A stretch of DNA of 64,000 nucleotides from Pontibacter coccineus (GTDB taxonomy: Bacteria > Bacteroidota > Bacteroidia > Cytophagales > Hymenobacteraceae), in contig NZ_JAUOTN010000002.1 of NCBI RefSeq assembly GCF_030546575.1, positions 558,001-622,000 of the forward strand, written 5' to 3'. Both the position numbers and the translations under genes were made by a program. Positions 37,007 to 44,400 of the stretch are shown one piece after another (within the stretch, counting starts at the first letter, position 1; every line of letters begins with the position of its first letter). Below the pieces are notes generated by a model. The model was not told where the DNA came from, did no database searches, and saw nothing but the letters and a program-made list of their open reading frames with translations.

Positions 37007-38110
37007 TTGATTCCACTTATACTCCTGGCGGTGCTGGCTATTTGCGTGCTGGTGCAGCTATACTATGCTTTGCTTTACTTCCTGCCGCTGAGCAGGTATA
37101 CCGATCCGGAGCCGGACACCCATCGGCCTGTGTCGGTGATCGTGGCGGCTCACAATGAGCAGGACAATCTATTTGAGTTGCTCCCAATGCTGCTTGACCA
37201 GGAGTACCCCGAGTTTGAGATCATACTGGTGAATGACCGCTCGGACGATGACACCGAGTTTTACGTGTATGAGCTCGAGCGCCAGTTCCCGAACTTCCGG
37301 GTGGTGACGATCAAAAAGACACCGGAGTACCTCAATCCGAAGAAATATGCACTGGCCTTAGGTATACGTGCAGCCCGTTACGAACACATGCTGTTCACAG
37401 ACGCTGACTGCCGCCCATGCAGCGAACGCTGGATCGAAAAAATGCAAAGTGGCTATCATGCTGGTGCTGATTTGGTTATCGGTTACTCCCCTTATAAAAA
37501 ACTGGGTGGTTTTTTAAATCATCTGATCCGGTATGAAACCTTACTGACCGCAATTCAGTATCTGTCTCATGCAAACAAAGGACACGCTTACATGGGCGTC
37601 GGCCGAAACTTATCGTATACTAAGTCATGTTTCTTTAGAAACAAGGGGTTTGCATCTCATATCAAGACTACTGGCGGCGACGATGACCTATTTGTCAGAG
37701 ATGCCGTCAACAATAGTAAAGCAAGCATTGTTATCAGCAAGGAAGGGCAAACAGTCAGCATTCCCAAAAAGACGTTTCGGGAATGGCTGATACAAAAAAG
37801 AAGGCACATGGCCGCCGGCAGGCAGTACAATGCGGCAGACAGAGGGAGGATAGGGACTTTTATTTCATCCAATATTCTTTTTTACACGCTAGTAATTATT
37901 CTTCTTGTTCTAAATAGCCATTTGACTATATTGGCCGCGCTCGTCGGAATTCGCTACCTGGTGGTGTTTCCGATTTATTTAAGTGTGGCGCGCAGATTAG
38001 ACGAAGGTATTTCTTTGCCGTTGTTGCCGCTGCTCGATATTGCCTATTTTTTTAGTTACCTGCTCCTTGGGGTATCCGTAGTATTGAACAAACGAATCAG
38101 ATGGAAGTAA
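37007..38110 (+). CDS. Membrane glycosyltransferase, family 2
   Basis: 367 residues. The start is TTG 37007, since an in-frame stop lies three codons upstream. An N-terminal membrane helix is followed by a GT-A domain with NDRSDDDTEF, the DxD-like DADCRP, TGGDDDLF, and a QKRRHMAAG motif like the QxxRW of processive synthases; C-terminal membrane helices follow. It probably adds sugars to a polysaccharide or lipid at the inner membrane. The 3' half (from ~37440) is noticeably richer in AT than the 5' half. It overlaps the sigma-factor gene by 10 bases. Confidence 0.87.
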   Translation: MIPLILLAVLAICVLVQLYYALLYFLPLSRYTDPEPDTHRPVSVIVAAHNEQDNLFELLPMLLDQEYPEFEIILVNDRSDDDTEFYVYELERQFPNFRVVTIKKTPEYLNPKKYALALGIRAARYEHMLFTDADCRPCSERWIEKMQSGYHAGADLVIGYSPYKKLGGFLNHLIRYETLLTAIQYLSHANKGHAYMGVGRNLSYTKSCFFRNKGFASHIKTTGGDDDLFVRDAVNNSKASIVISKEGQTVSIPKKTFREWLIQKRRHMAAGRQYNAADRGRIGTFISSNILFYTLVIILLVLNSHLTILAALVGIRYLVVFPIYLSVARRLDEGISLPLLPLLDIAYFFSYLLLGVSVVLNKRIRWK

Positions 38111-38709
38111 ACAAACAATTCTCCGCAAAAGCGAAGCACGATTTCAAGCTGATACAGGCGGCCGTTGAGGAAAACGACGAGAAAGCTTATGCTGAGTTGA
38201 TGAGCATTTATAAGAAGCCGGTATACCATGTGGTACTCAAAATGGTGCGCAACGCCGACGACGCGGAGGACCTGACCATAGAGGCTTTTGCCAAGGCTTT
38301 CCGCAACCTGCATAAGTTCAACCCCGAGTACGCTTTCAGTACCTGGCTGTTCCGTATCGCCACCAACAACTGCATCGACTTTATCCGTAAGAACCGCATC
38401 AAGACGATGAGCATCGACTCAGCCATTAAGATAGACAACGGCGACGAGATCACGATCGACTTCAAAGACAAGAACCTGAACCCGCAGGAAGAGGCCATAA
38501 AGAACCAGAAAATCGAGATCATGCAGTACGTGGTAGCCAAGCTGCCAGAGAAGTACCAGCGCCTCGTAACACTGCGCTACTTCAACGAACTGTCCTACGA
38601 AGAGATTGCCACTGAGCTAAACGCACCGCTTGGCACCGTGAAAGCCCAGCTGCACCGCGCCCGTGAGCTGCTCTATGACATGGTGAAGAACAAGAAGCAC
38701 TTGATTTAA
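38101..38709 (+). CDS. RNA polymerase sigma factor, sigma-70 family (ECF-like)
   Basis: 202 residues: region 2 (~30-98, with DDAEDLTIEAFAKAF and WLFRIATNNCIDFIRKNR) and region 4 (~140-195, YFNELSYEEIATELNAPLGTVKAQLHRAR), joined by a short acidic linker. Regions 1.1 and 3 are missing, as in ECF sigma factors. No anti-sigma gene is adjacent. Similar stand-alone sigma factors are conserved across Bacteroidota. It is translationally coupled to the glycosyltransferase. Confidence 0.9.
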   Translation: MEVNKQFSAKAKHDFKLIQAAVEENDEKAYAELMSIYKKPVYHVVLKMVRNADDAEDLTIEAFAKAFRNLHKFNPEYAFSTWLFRIATNNCIDFIRKNRIKTMSIDSAIKIDNGDEITIDFKDKNLNPQEEAIKNQKIEIMQYVVAKLPEKYQRLVTLRYFNELSYEEIATELNAPLGTVKAQLHRARELLYDMVKNKKHLI

Positions 38710-38802
38710 TTGTTAAATTGTTGATGGTTAAATAGTTGTTCACAGATATGAATCGTTCTGCGAAGCAGCCATTTAACAATTCAACCATTTAACCAACTAA
38801 AA
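38705..38802. repeat. Intergenic inverted repeat after sigma factor gene
   Basis: ATTGTTAAATTGTTGATGG on the left pairs with CATTTAACAATTCAACC on the right, 30-40 bases apart. It lies between co-directional plus-strand genes. Confidence 0.78.
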
Positions 38803-38817
38803 ATATTGATTACGTTT

Positions 38818-38860
38818 TTAGAGCCCCTGTTGCCTTGTGCGGCGGGGGCTCTATTTTTAG
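38818..38860 (+). terminator. Terminator downstream of sigma factor gene
   Basis: Stem AGAGCCCC / GGGGCTCT with a 17-base loop, followed by ATTTTTAGG. Confidence 0.8.
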
Positions 38861-38882
38861 GCTGTTTTCCGGACTTATTTCA

Positions 38883-38890
38883 TACTTTTG
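38883..38890 (+). promoter_or_regulatory. Putative -7 element for the 72-aa gene
   Basis: TACTTTTG matches TAnnTTTG, ~62 bases before the ATG at 38953. It follows directly after the terminator, as expected for a new transcription unit. Confidence 0.5.
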
Positions 38891-38952
38891 CATTGCCTGA
38901 AGCTACAGCAGGGCACTAAAAGTAGAACCGCTATACCTTGCCATAACAGACG

Positions 38953-39171
38953 ATGCGAAACCTGAGCGAAGCCATTTTGGTACGAATGGGCAAGCTGCAT
39001 TTATACCTGCGCCACAAAGGGACTGAAGAAGCCCAACAGGAGCTGCACCGCAAGTACGAGGGCCAGTACCGTAACGCCGGGCTGGTGCTCCTGTTCGACC
39101 TCTTTATGGCCCTTGCCGTAGTGGTGGTGGTAGCTGTGCTGGCAGGTATACTATACCTTGTTTTGAGTTAG
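38953..39171 (+). CDS. Small single-pass membrane protein (72 aa)
   Basis: A basic/polar N-terminal half (MRNLSEAILVRMGKLHLYLRH, with a helix to ~40) and one long Val/Leu-rich membrane helix at the C-terminus (~43-71), so a tail-anchored topology. No family recognised. It is followed by an inverted repeat and rsmG on the same strand. Confidence 0.65.
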   Translation: MRNLSEAILVRMGKLHLYLRHKGTEEAQQELHRKYEGQYRNAGLVLLFDLFMALAVVVVVAVLAGILYLVLS

Positions 39172-39288
39172 GAAGGTAAAAAGGTAGAAAAGTTAAAGTG
39201 GCTGTAATTAGTTTCTTCAACTCTCTAACCCTTCAACTCTCTAACTTCTAAACTTTCTAAATTTCTAACTTCCATACTTTCTAACTTA
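39168..39288. repeat. Intergenic inverted repeat before rsmG
   Basis: Left words GGAAGGTAAAAAGGTAGAAAAG; right words CAACTCTCTAACCC, TTCTAAACTTTCTAAATTTC and ACTTTCTAACTTA. It lies between co-directional genes. Confidence 0.68.
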
Positions 39289-39292
39289 GACC

Positions 39293-39925
39293 ATGTCCAT
39301 CTCTATCCGCATACTTTTGTCAGGTTATTTTCCGGAGCTCACCGAGGACCAGCTCGATAAATATGAGCGCATGGCCGAGCTGTACCGGGAGTGGAATGAG
39401 AAGATCAATGTGATCTCGCGCAAGGACATGGAGCATATTGGGGAGCACCACATCCTGCACTCGCTAGGTATAGCCAAAGTGATCCGGTTCCCGGCGCAGG
39501 CCCATGTGCTGGACGTAGGTACGGGTGGCGGATTGCCTGGCCTGCCGCTGGCTGTTATGTTTCCGGAGGTGAAGTTCCACCTGGTGGACTCGATCGGGAA
39601 GAAGATACACGTAGTGCAGGAAATTGCCCGCGAACTGCACTTACAGAACGTAACCGCCACTCATGCCCGCGCTGAGCAGGTACGCGAAAAGTTTGACTTT
39701 GTGGTGAGCCGCGCCGTAACCCGTCTGGCTAATTTCTACCCTTGGGTGATGAATAGTTTTAAGAGAGAAGCTATACCTGACAAAGGCATCTACTACCTCA
39801 AAGGCGGCGACCTCGAAGAAGAAATAGCCGAATCAGGCCTGATCACAAAGGTATACGACCTGAAGGACTACTTCACAGAGGAGTTTTTTGAGACGAAGAA
39901 GGTGGTGGTCGTGCCGATGCCGTAA
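39293..39925 (+). CDS. rsmG: 16S rRNA (guanine(527)-N7)-methyltransferase
   Basis: 210 residues. RsmG/GidB fold: NVISRKDM, then the SAM-binding VLDVGTGGGLPGLPLAVMFP (~73-92), and VVSRAVTRL. It methylates G527 of 16S rRNA. The motif AGGTATA is read in-frame as Gly-Ile (LGIAK), and TATACCT as Ile-Pro (REAIPD), within this one gene. Confidence 0.94.
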   Translation: MSISIRILLSGYFPELTEDQLDKYERMAELYREWNEKINVISRKDMEHIGEHHILHSLGIAKVIRFPAQAHVLDVGTGGGLPGLPLAVMFPEVKFHLVDSIGKKIHVVQEIARELHLQNVTATHARAEQVREKFDFVVSRAVTRLANFYPWVMNSFKREAIPDKGIYYLKGGDLEEEIAESGLITKVYDLKDYFTEEFFETKKVVVVPMP

Positions 39926-39933
39926 CTAAAAAA

Positions 39934-40482
39934 TTGAGAGAGGTAAAGGACTTTAGCAGACTGGATTACCTGCAAAACGGCAATGAGCGCCAGCAGGAGG
40001 CATACCGTGTGCTAACCGGGCATAAGATATTGGAAAAACTGGTGCTGTATCACCCGCTACTCGCTGGCACCATCCCGCTTGAAATAGACATAGCACAGAG
40101 CGATCTCGATATTGTTTGCTGCTGGACAGTTAAAGACTCCTTCATAGAGTCTGTCTCGCAGCACTTTTCCACCTATCCCTTCTTTACCCTTAAAGAGAAA
40201 ATTGTAGGTAATCATACTACTGTGATCGCTGGATTTACTGTAGAGGGCTTTGCTGTAGAACTCTTCGGGCAGGCAGTTCCTTCCCACAGGCAGGCGGCTT
40301 ACAGGCACATGCTTATAGAGCACAAGCTCTTGTTGAAGCATGGGGAGATATTTAAAGAACAGGTGGTGCAGCTTAAGCTACAAGGGTATAAAACCGAACC
40401 TGCCTTTGCCCAATTGCTCGGACTGAAAGGAGACCCATACGAGGCGCTGCTGCTCCTGGAACAAGATCTGTTTGGTTCTTAA
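39934..40482 (+). CDS. DUF4269 family protein
   Basis: 182 residues with a TTG start at 39934, eight bases after rsmG. The sequence has the DUF4269 layout (LDYLQNGNERQQEAYRVL, PLEIDIAQSDLDIVCCW, VELFGQAVPSHRQAAYRHM), resembling a small nucleotidyltransferase-like fold with an SDLDI acidic motif. Function is unknown in the family. It is co-transcribed with rsmG by spacing. Confidence 0.85.
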   Translation: MREVKDFSRLDYLQNGNERQQEAYRVLTGHKILEKLVLYHPLLAGTIPLEIDIAQSDLDIVCCWTVKDSFIESVSQHFSTYPFFTLKEKIVGNHTTVIAGFTVEGFAVELFGQAVPSHRQAAYRHMLIEHKLLLKHGEIFKEQVVQLKLQGYKTEPAFAQLLGLKGDPYEALLLLEQDLFGS

Positions 40483-40494
40483 AAGCTGAATCAA

Positions 40495-41448
40495 CTACTC
40501 TCCCTCCAACAAGAACTGCACGGCCCTCGCCTCTGAGTAGTACACGTTGTTTCGGAAGTCTTCAGCAAAGCCAACGTGGCCGCCTCCTTCGGGTGTCTCC
40601 AGGTATAGGTATGGGTTCTCGTCCGCCTCCTCAAATGGGAAGCAGGATGCGGTTAAGAACGGATCGTTTTGGGCGTTGACTAATAGCGTTGGCACCTGTA
40701 TGCGCTTCAGAAATTGCTTGCTGCTGGAGCGTTTGTAGTAATCTTCCGCATTTTCGAAGCCGTGCAAAGGGGCTGTATACTTGTCGTCAAACTCCGGGAA
40801 GGACCAGAACAGACTGTAGTTGCTCAGGTCCAGGGCATCCGGGTACATCTCTTTTTTCTGCTCCAGTTTCTGACCGAGCGTTCTTAAGAAACGCTGGGTG
40901 TAAACCCTGGAGATGCGCTTCGCCGAACTCTTCAAATCGATGGGCACTGAAAAAACGGAGGCACGTTTCACTTCAGCTGGTACCTGTTCCGGATTCTCCC
41001 CCAAGTATTTCAAACTGATGTTACCGCCGGCACTAAACCCGATCAGGTATACGGTTTCATAGTTCCCGCTGTCCAGGGCATGACGCACCACAAAGTCGAG
41101 GTCGTCGGAAGCGCCCAGGTGGTAGGAGCGGAGGAGTTTGTTTGGCTCGCCGCTGCAGCTGCGGTAGTTCCAGGCCAGCGCGTCTGTGCCATTTTCGTTC
41201 AATGCCTTCACCATCCCCATGATATAGGGCCGGTGCGAGTCGCCCTCCAGACCGTGCGAAAGTACAGCCAGCGATCGGGATTTAACACGCGACCAGTCGG
41301 CATCTATAAAATCATCGTCGGGGGTGGTCAGCCGTTCGCGGTGGTAGCTCACGCCCTCTACCTGCCTGAATAAACTAGGTACAATCGTTTGGATATGCCC
41401 GTTGAAGAGGTAAAAAGGTGGCTTGTGCTGAGACGTTAAGATCGGCAT
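40495..41448 (-). CDS. YheT-family alpha/beta hydrolase
   Basis: 317 residues. YheT-type start (NGHIQTIVPSLFR), HGLEGDSHRPY, WNYRSCSG, nucleophile elbow GFSAGGNIS (~139-147), Asp in NAQNDPFL and His in GGGHVGF. These hydrolases are widespread and act on unknown esters. It is convergent with the DUF4269 gene, with 12 bases between. Confidence 0.9.
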   Translation of the reverse strand: MPILTSQHKPPFYLFNGHIQTIVPSLFRQVEGVSYHRERLTTPDDDFIDADWSRVKSRSLAVLSHGLEGDSHRPYIMGMVKALNENGTDALAWNYRSCSGEPNKLLRSYHLGASDDLDFVVRHALDSGNYETVYLIGFSAGGNISLKYLGENPEQVPAEVKRASVFSVPIDLKSSAKRISRVYTQRFLRTLGQKLEQKKEMYPDALDLSNYSLFWSFPEFDDKYTAPLHGFENAEDYYKRSSSKQFLKRIQVPTLLVNAQNDPFLTASCFPFEEADENPYLYLETPEGGGHVGFAEDFRNNVYYSEARAVQFLLEGE

Positions 41449-41502
41449 CAGGTATAGGGGTATTTTGTAATTAATACGAAAAAGTCAAAATTACAGCCTT
41501 TC

Positions 41503-41510
41503 TATATTTG
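41503..41510 (+). promoter_or_regulatory. Putative -7 element for the paired lipoproteins
   Basis: TATATTTG matches TAnnTTTG, 64 bases before the ATG at 41574. Confidence 0.42.
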
Positions 41511-41573
41511 GTGCTACATCAGTGGCCCGCTTTTGACGTACGCTCTTATATATAACCAACAAAATAGAAGACA

Positions 41574-41942
41574 ATGAAGTTTATTGAACATATCAAAACA
41601 TGTATTCTGGTCTGCCTGCTAGCAGTTTCTATAACGGCCTGTAGCTCCGAAACACGGCATAGTGCCAATAACGAGGTAGCCGAATTTTCGACCTGGGTAG
41701 AAGAGAACAGCATGCGCGCCGAAACAGCCACTGAGGAAGAATGGAATGAGATGGAGGCAGAATACAACCGGAAAGCCACCGAAGTAGAGAAGCGCAGCGC
41801 CGACTGGGACGAACAGACCAAAGCGGAGTGGGAAAAAGTGCAGGCCCAGTGGCAGGAAACAGTTGGCCGGACCGGAGCCCGGTTCAGGGCCGCTGAAGGA
41901 GAACCGGAGTTCGATACAGGACAGGAAAACAGCGAGCAATAA
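41574..41942 (+). CDS. Lipoprotein, paralogue A of a tandem pair (122 aa)
   Basis: A lipoprotein signal with Cys in ITACSSETR (~23), then a helical domain with EFSTWVEENSMRAETATEEEW and EYNRKATEVEKRSADWDEQ. The same framework of Trp, Arg and Glu recurs in the gene 118 bp downstream. It probably forms a small helical bundle at the outer membrane facing the periplasm. I do not know its function. Confidence 0.7.
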   Translation: MKFIEHIKTCILVCLLAVSITACSSETRHSANNEVAEFSTWVEENSMRAETATEEEWNEMEAEYNRKATEVEKRSADWDEQTKAEWEKVQAQWQETVGRTGARFRAAEGEPEFDTGQENSEQ

Positions 41943-42060
41943 GCCTTAGGACAACCCTATATAGAAAAACGCTATACATTTATATGCTTTACTTTGAATA
42001 TTGCTATTCTTAGTGCTAATAGAATGCGTATAAGGCAGTATAACCAACGATAATTATAAG

Positions 42061-42471
42061 ATGAATATAAAATCAAATATCAAAATGCTAGGTATGGCCC
42101 TCACAGTGAGTGCCTTTACCTTTGCCTGTAACTCTGAAACCCGCACTGAAACAAACAGTGAGATTGATGAAGCACAAGTAGAAGCGACCGAAACGAGCGT
42201 AGAAACCGAGCGTGAGTATGATGAATTCTCGGTATGGGTGAATGATCAGTCTTCCCGCGCTGAAACTGCTAGTGAAGAAGAGTGGCGCGAGATGAAAGCA
42301 GAATACAACAAGCGCGAAGCTGAACTTGACGCCAAAAGCGACACCTGGGACGATGAAGCCAAGCGTGAGTGGCAGGAAGTGAAAGACAGCTGGAAACGTA
42401 CAGAAGACAAGGTACAGAAGCGTATCGGTGATGTAGACGTTGATGTGGATGTAGACCGAAAAGACAACTAA
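42061..42471 (+). CDS. Lipoprotein, paralogue B of a tandem pair (136 aa)
   Basis: Lipobox FACNSETR, an acidic linker, then EFSVWVNDQSSRAETASEEEW and EYNKREAELDAKSDTWDDE, aligning with paralogue A without gaps through the helical core. It ends in an alternating Asp/Val run. The pair arose by tandem duplication and has diverged to roughly half identity in the core. A terminator follows. Confidence 0.72.
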   Translation: MNIKSNIKMLGMALTVSAFTFACNSETRTETNSEIDEAQVEATETSVETEREYDEFSVWVNDQSSRAETASEEEWREMKAEYNKREAELDAKSDTWDDEAKREWQEVKDSWKRTEDKVQKRIGDVDVDVDVDRKDN

Positions 42472-42492
42472 GCTAATTTTTAGTTGAAGATC

Positions 42493-42534
42493 AAGCCTGG
42501 GGCTGCGGCGAACGCTGTGGACTCAGGCTTTTCT
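42493..42534 (+). terminator. Terminator of lipoprotein pair
   Basis: Outer stem AAGCCTG / CAGGCTT with a long inner loop, followed by TTCTCATTT. Confidence 0.6.
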
Positions 42535-42740
42535 CATTTAGTGACATAGTGAAATTCCGGGGCAGGGTGGCAGGTATAGCCAGTTCGTAGGACTTTGATT
42601 TTAAAGGCGCAGCCATGGCCTAGGCGCTTCTTTATCGCTGTAGTAGGCGAAAAAGAGTGGTATAAAGGCAGTCTGCAGAAAGAAACGCAGGGATGCCATG
42701 GTTTTCAGGCTAATTAAGTGTAATTTTGGGCCAGTGTAAG

Positions 42741-42787
42741 TCAGGTATTGGAGCGGGATCAATCCCGGGACAGCAATAAATACCTGA
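42741..42787 (+). promoter_or_regulatory. Strong hairpin upstream of rpsT promoter
   Basis: Nested stems TCAGGTATT / AATACCTGA and CGGGAT / ATCCCG, followed by TCAAGCTTTTTTA. It lies 26 bases upstream of the rpsT -33 box, so it is either a terminator or a protein-binding site. Confidence 0.55.
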
Positions 42788-42812
42788 TCAAGCTTTTTTA
42801 TAGCAGGGAGGT

Positions 42813-42844
42813 TTTGGAATTTAATTTCAAAGAATATATCTTTG
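42813..42844 (+). promoter_or_regulatory. rpsT promoter
   Basis: TTTG (42813-42816), 20-base spacer, TATCTTTG (42837-42844), nearly ideal for the Bacteroidota housekeeping sigma factor; 48 bases upstream of the rpsT ATG. Confidence 0.75.
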
Positions 42845-42892
42845 CAAACTCATTTAGGATACGCAACGAAATTTTAATTAGTATAAAATAAC

Positions 42893-43153
42893 ATGGCTAA
42901 TCACAAGTCGGCATTAAAGAGAATCAGATCTAACGACGCGAAACGTCTTCGTAACAGATATCAGGCGAAAACTACTCGTACTTTCATCAAAAAGCTGAAA
43001 GGCACTACTGACCAAACCGAGGCGCAAGAACTGTACAAGACAGTTTCTTCTATGCTTGACCGTTTGGCAAAGAAAAACATCATCCACAAAAACAAAGCTG
43101 CTAACAACAAGTCTAAACTGGCTAAGTTCGTTAACGGCCTAGCTGCAGCCTAG
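42893..43153 (+). CDS. rpsT: 30S ribosomal protein S20
   Basis: 86 residues, full length and strongly basic: MANHKSALKRIRSNDAKRLR and KNIIHKNKAANNKSKLAK match the S20 signature. It binds 16S rRNA in the lower body of the 30S subunit. The gene has its own promoter and a terminator 24 bases after the stop. Confidence 0.97.
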   Translation: MANHKSALKRIRSNDAKRLRNRYQAKTTRTFIKKLKGTTDQTEAQELYKTVSSMLDRLAKKNIIHKNKAANNKSKLAKFVNGLAAA

Positions 43154-43176
43154 TTTTTTGCTGGAATACCATTCCG

Positions 43177-43207
43177 AAGCCTTACACAGTTGTGTAAGGC
43201 TTTTTGT
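43177..43207 (+). terminator. Terminator of rpsT
   Basis: Stem AAGCCTTACAC / GTGTAAGGCTT with a 4-base loop, followed by TTTGTGTTTT. Confidence 0.9.
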
Positions 43208-44337
43208 GTTTTCTGTTAGAGCTGTTTGAAGGCGCCTTGTTTGCCTTTCAACAGCTTTTTTCTTTTTCCGATGCTCCTCCTGGTATGTCGCTGAAAGGCT
43301 GGGAGAGGAGCATCTGGTCAGCTTCTTCCGTGATTAATGGAATATGCGCTGGGAGGCGAGAGTATTCTAGGCTTTGCATTTGTCATCCTGAAAGGGTTTT
43401 TGTTGAAGACAGCAGACTGTATCTATAGGGATGATTAGGCCTTTGCTGGAAGAGAAGGTCTGTGCATGCTTAACATTACTTGCACTTTCTTTGTCTAGGA
43501 GGCCTTCCCTCAAAGGAGCTTTTCTGCCACGGTCAGTTCACAGGTATAGCTTTATAGTCGATGCACTTTGGTGCACGTTTACCTTCCCAGCCCCTCCTTA
43601 AAAAAGTGCCCCTACCTCTAAAACAGGATGTTCGTGCACGATTGTCATCCCCCTGCCCCCGTCGAAGGGGGACTTTACTGCCTGTTTTTAGGTATAAGCT
43701 TTGTGGCTTCTGCAGATAAATATGATAACTTATTTAACCCACCCCTTCCCCTCCCAAGAGGGGATTTTCTGCTACTGCTTAATTGTTAAGTATAGCTGTA
43801 ATAGCTTCAGCAGTTTTGTGCAGTACCGGGTCCAACCACCCCTAACCCCTCCTTATCCAAGGCGGGGAACCTAGAACTGCCAATTCACAGGTATAGGCCT
43901 TGTAGCAATAACCACTGACAAGTATAGCAAGACTAACTTGCACAATGGCTACAAAGCAAATAGCCTTAGCAAGGTGCACTTTACGACACTCCACTGTTCG
44001 AGCGGTCAGCGAGTTTGGAGGGTCTTGACTTTTTTGCTTACTTTTTGTGTCAAGACAAAAAGTAAGTGCCCGCCGCACAGGCGATGCTATAAAACAAATC
44101 AGTTAGGTATAGGAAGACAGTAGCTACGCCAGTTGCAAACTGGCCCTATGTGTCACCACATTTGCGCTGACGCTAAACTTACGGTATGCTAGAATGCTAT
44201 ACCTATACCTGGGTTAGACGCCCTACCACAGCTGTCAAGAGCAAGGACACCTGCACCATGATGCATACACCCGCCGGCTTGGCAAAGAACCCTTTACCTA
44301 CAATCACACGAGTAACCTCAGGTATAGCCCCGTATAA
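43208..44337. other. 1.1 kb non-coding stretch with repeats
   Basis: No gene with normal codon use. It holds GTGCACGATTGTCATCC (43635), the long dispersed repeat copy 1 (43735-44100), seven AGGTATA/TATACCT copies and a CCAGTT-GCA-AACTGG hairpin near 44130. It separates rpsT from pyk. Confidence 0.6.
43735..44100. repeat. Dispersed structured repeat, copy 1
   Basis: Aligns over ~360 bp with 58617-58980. Conserved blocks: AAGAGGGGATT near the start, TTAATTGTTAAGTATAG, AATAGCTTCAGCAGTT, CAAGACTAACTTGCAC, GAGCGGTCAGCGAGTTT and TTTTTTGCTTACTTTTT. Stems within it are conserved by paired changes between copies (see findings). Reading frames across it look like by-products of the repeat. Confidence 0.88.
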
Positions 44338-44379
44338 AAACAAAGAATCCTGAGGCTGTTACACAACCCCAGGATTCTT
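44338..44379 (-). terminator. Terminator of pyk
   Basis: Minus-strand stem AAGAATCCTG / CAGGATTCTT followed by TGTTTTTATA, 22 bases after the pyk stop. Confidence 0.85.
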
Positions 44380-44400
44380 ATAAATCAGACATTCCTTACT

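Larger units (their letters stand above)
42472..42892. other. 421 bp non-coding region upstream of rpsT
   Basis: Contains the preceding terminator, one AGGTATA copy, a hairpin at 42741-42787 and the rpsT promoter. No gene is seen between. Confidence 0.5.

Noticed and set aside
43842..44123. Two small opposite-strand reading frames in the non-coding region
   Set aside because: They lie wholly in the dispersed structured repeat; the related frame at 58665-58865 shares only the repeat-encoded YKANSLS-x-VH, and the stems explain the sequence better.
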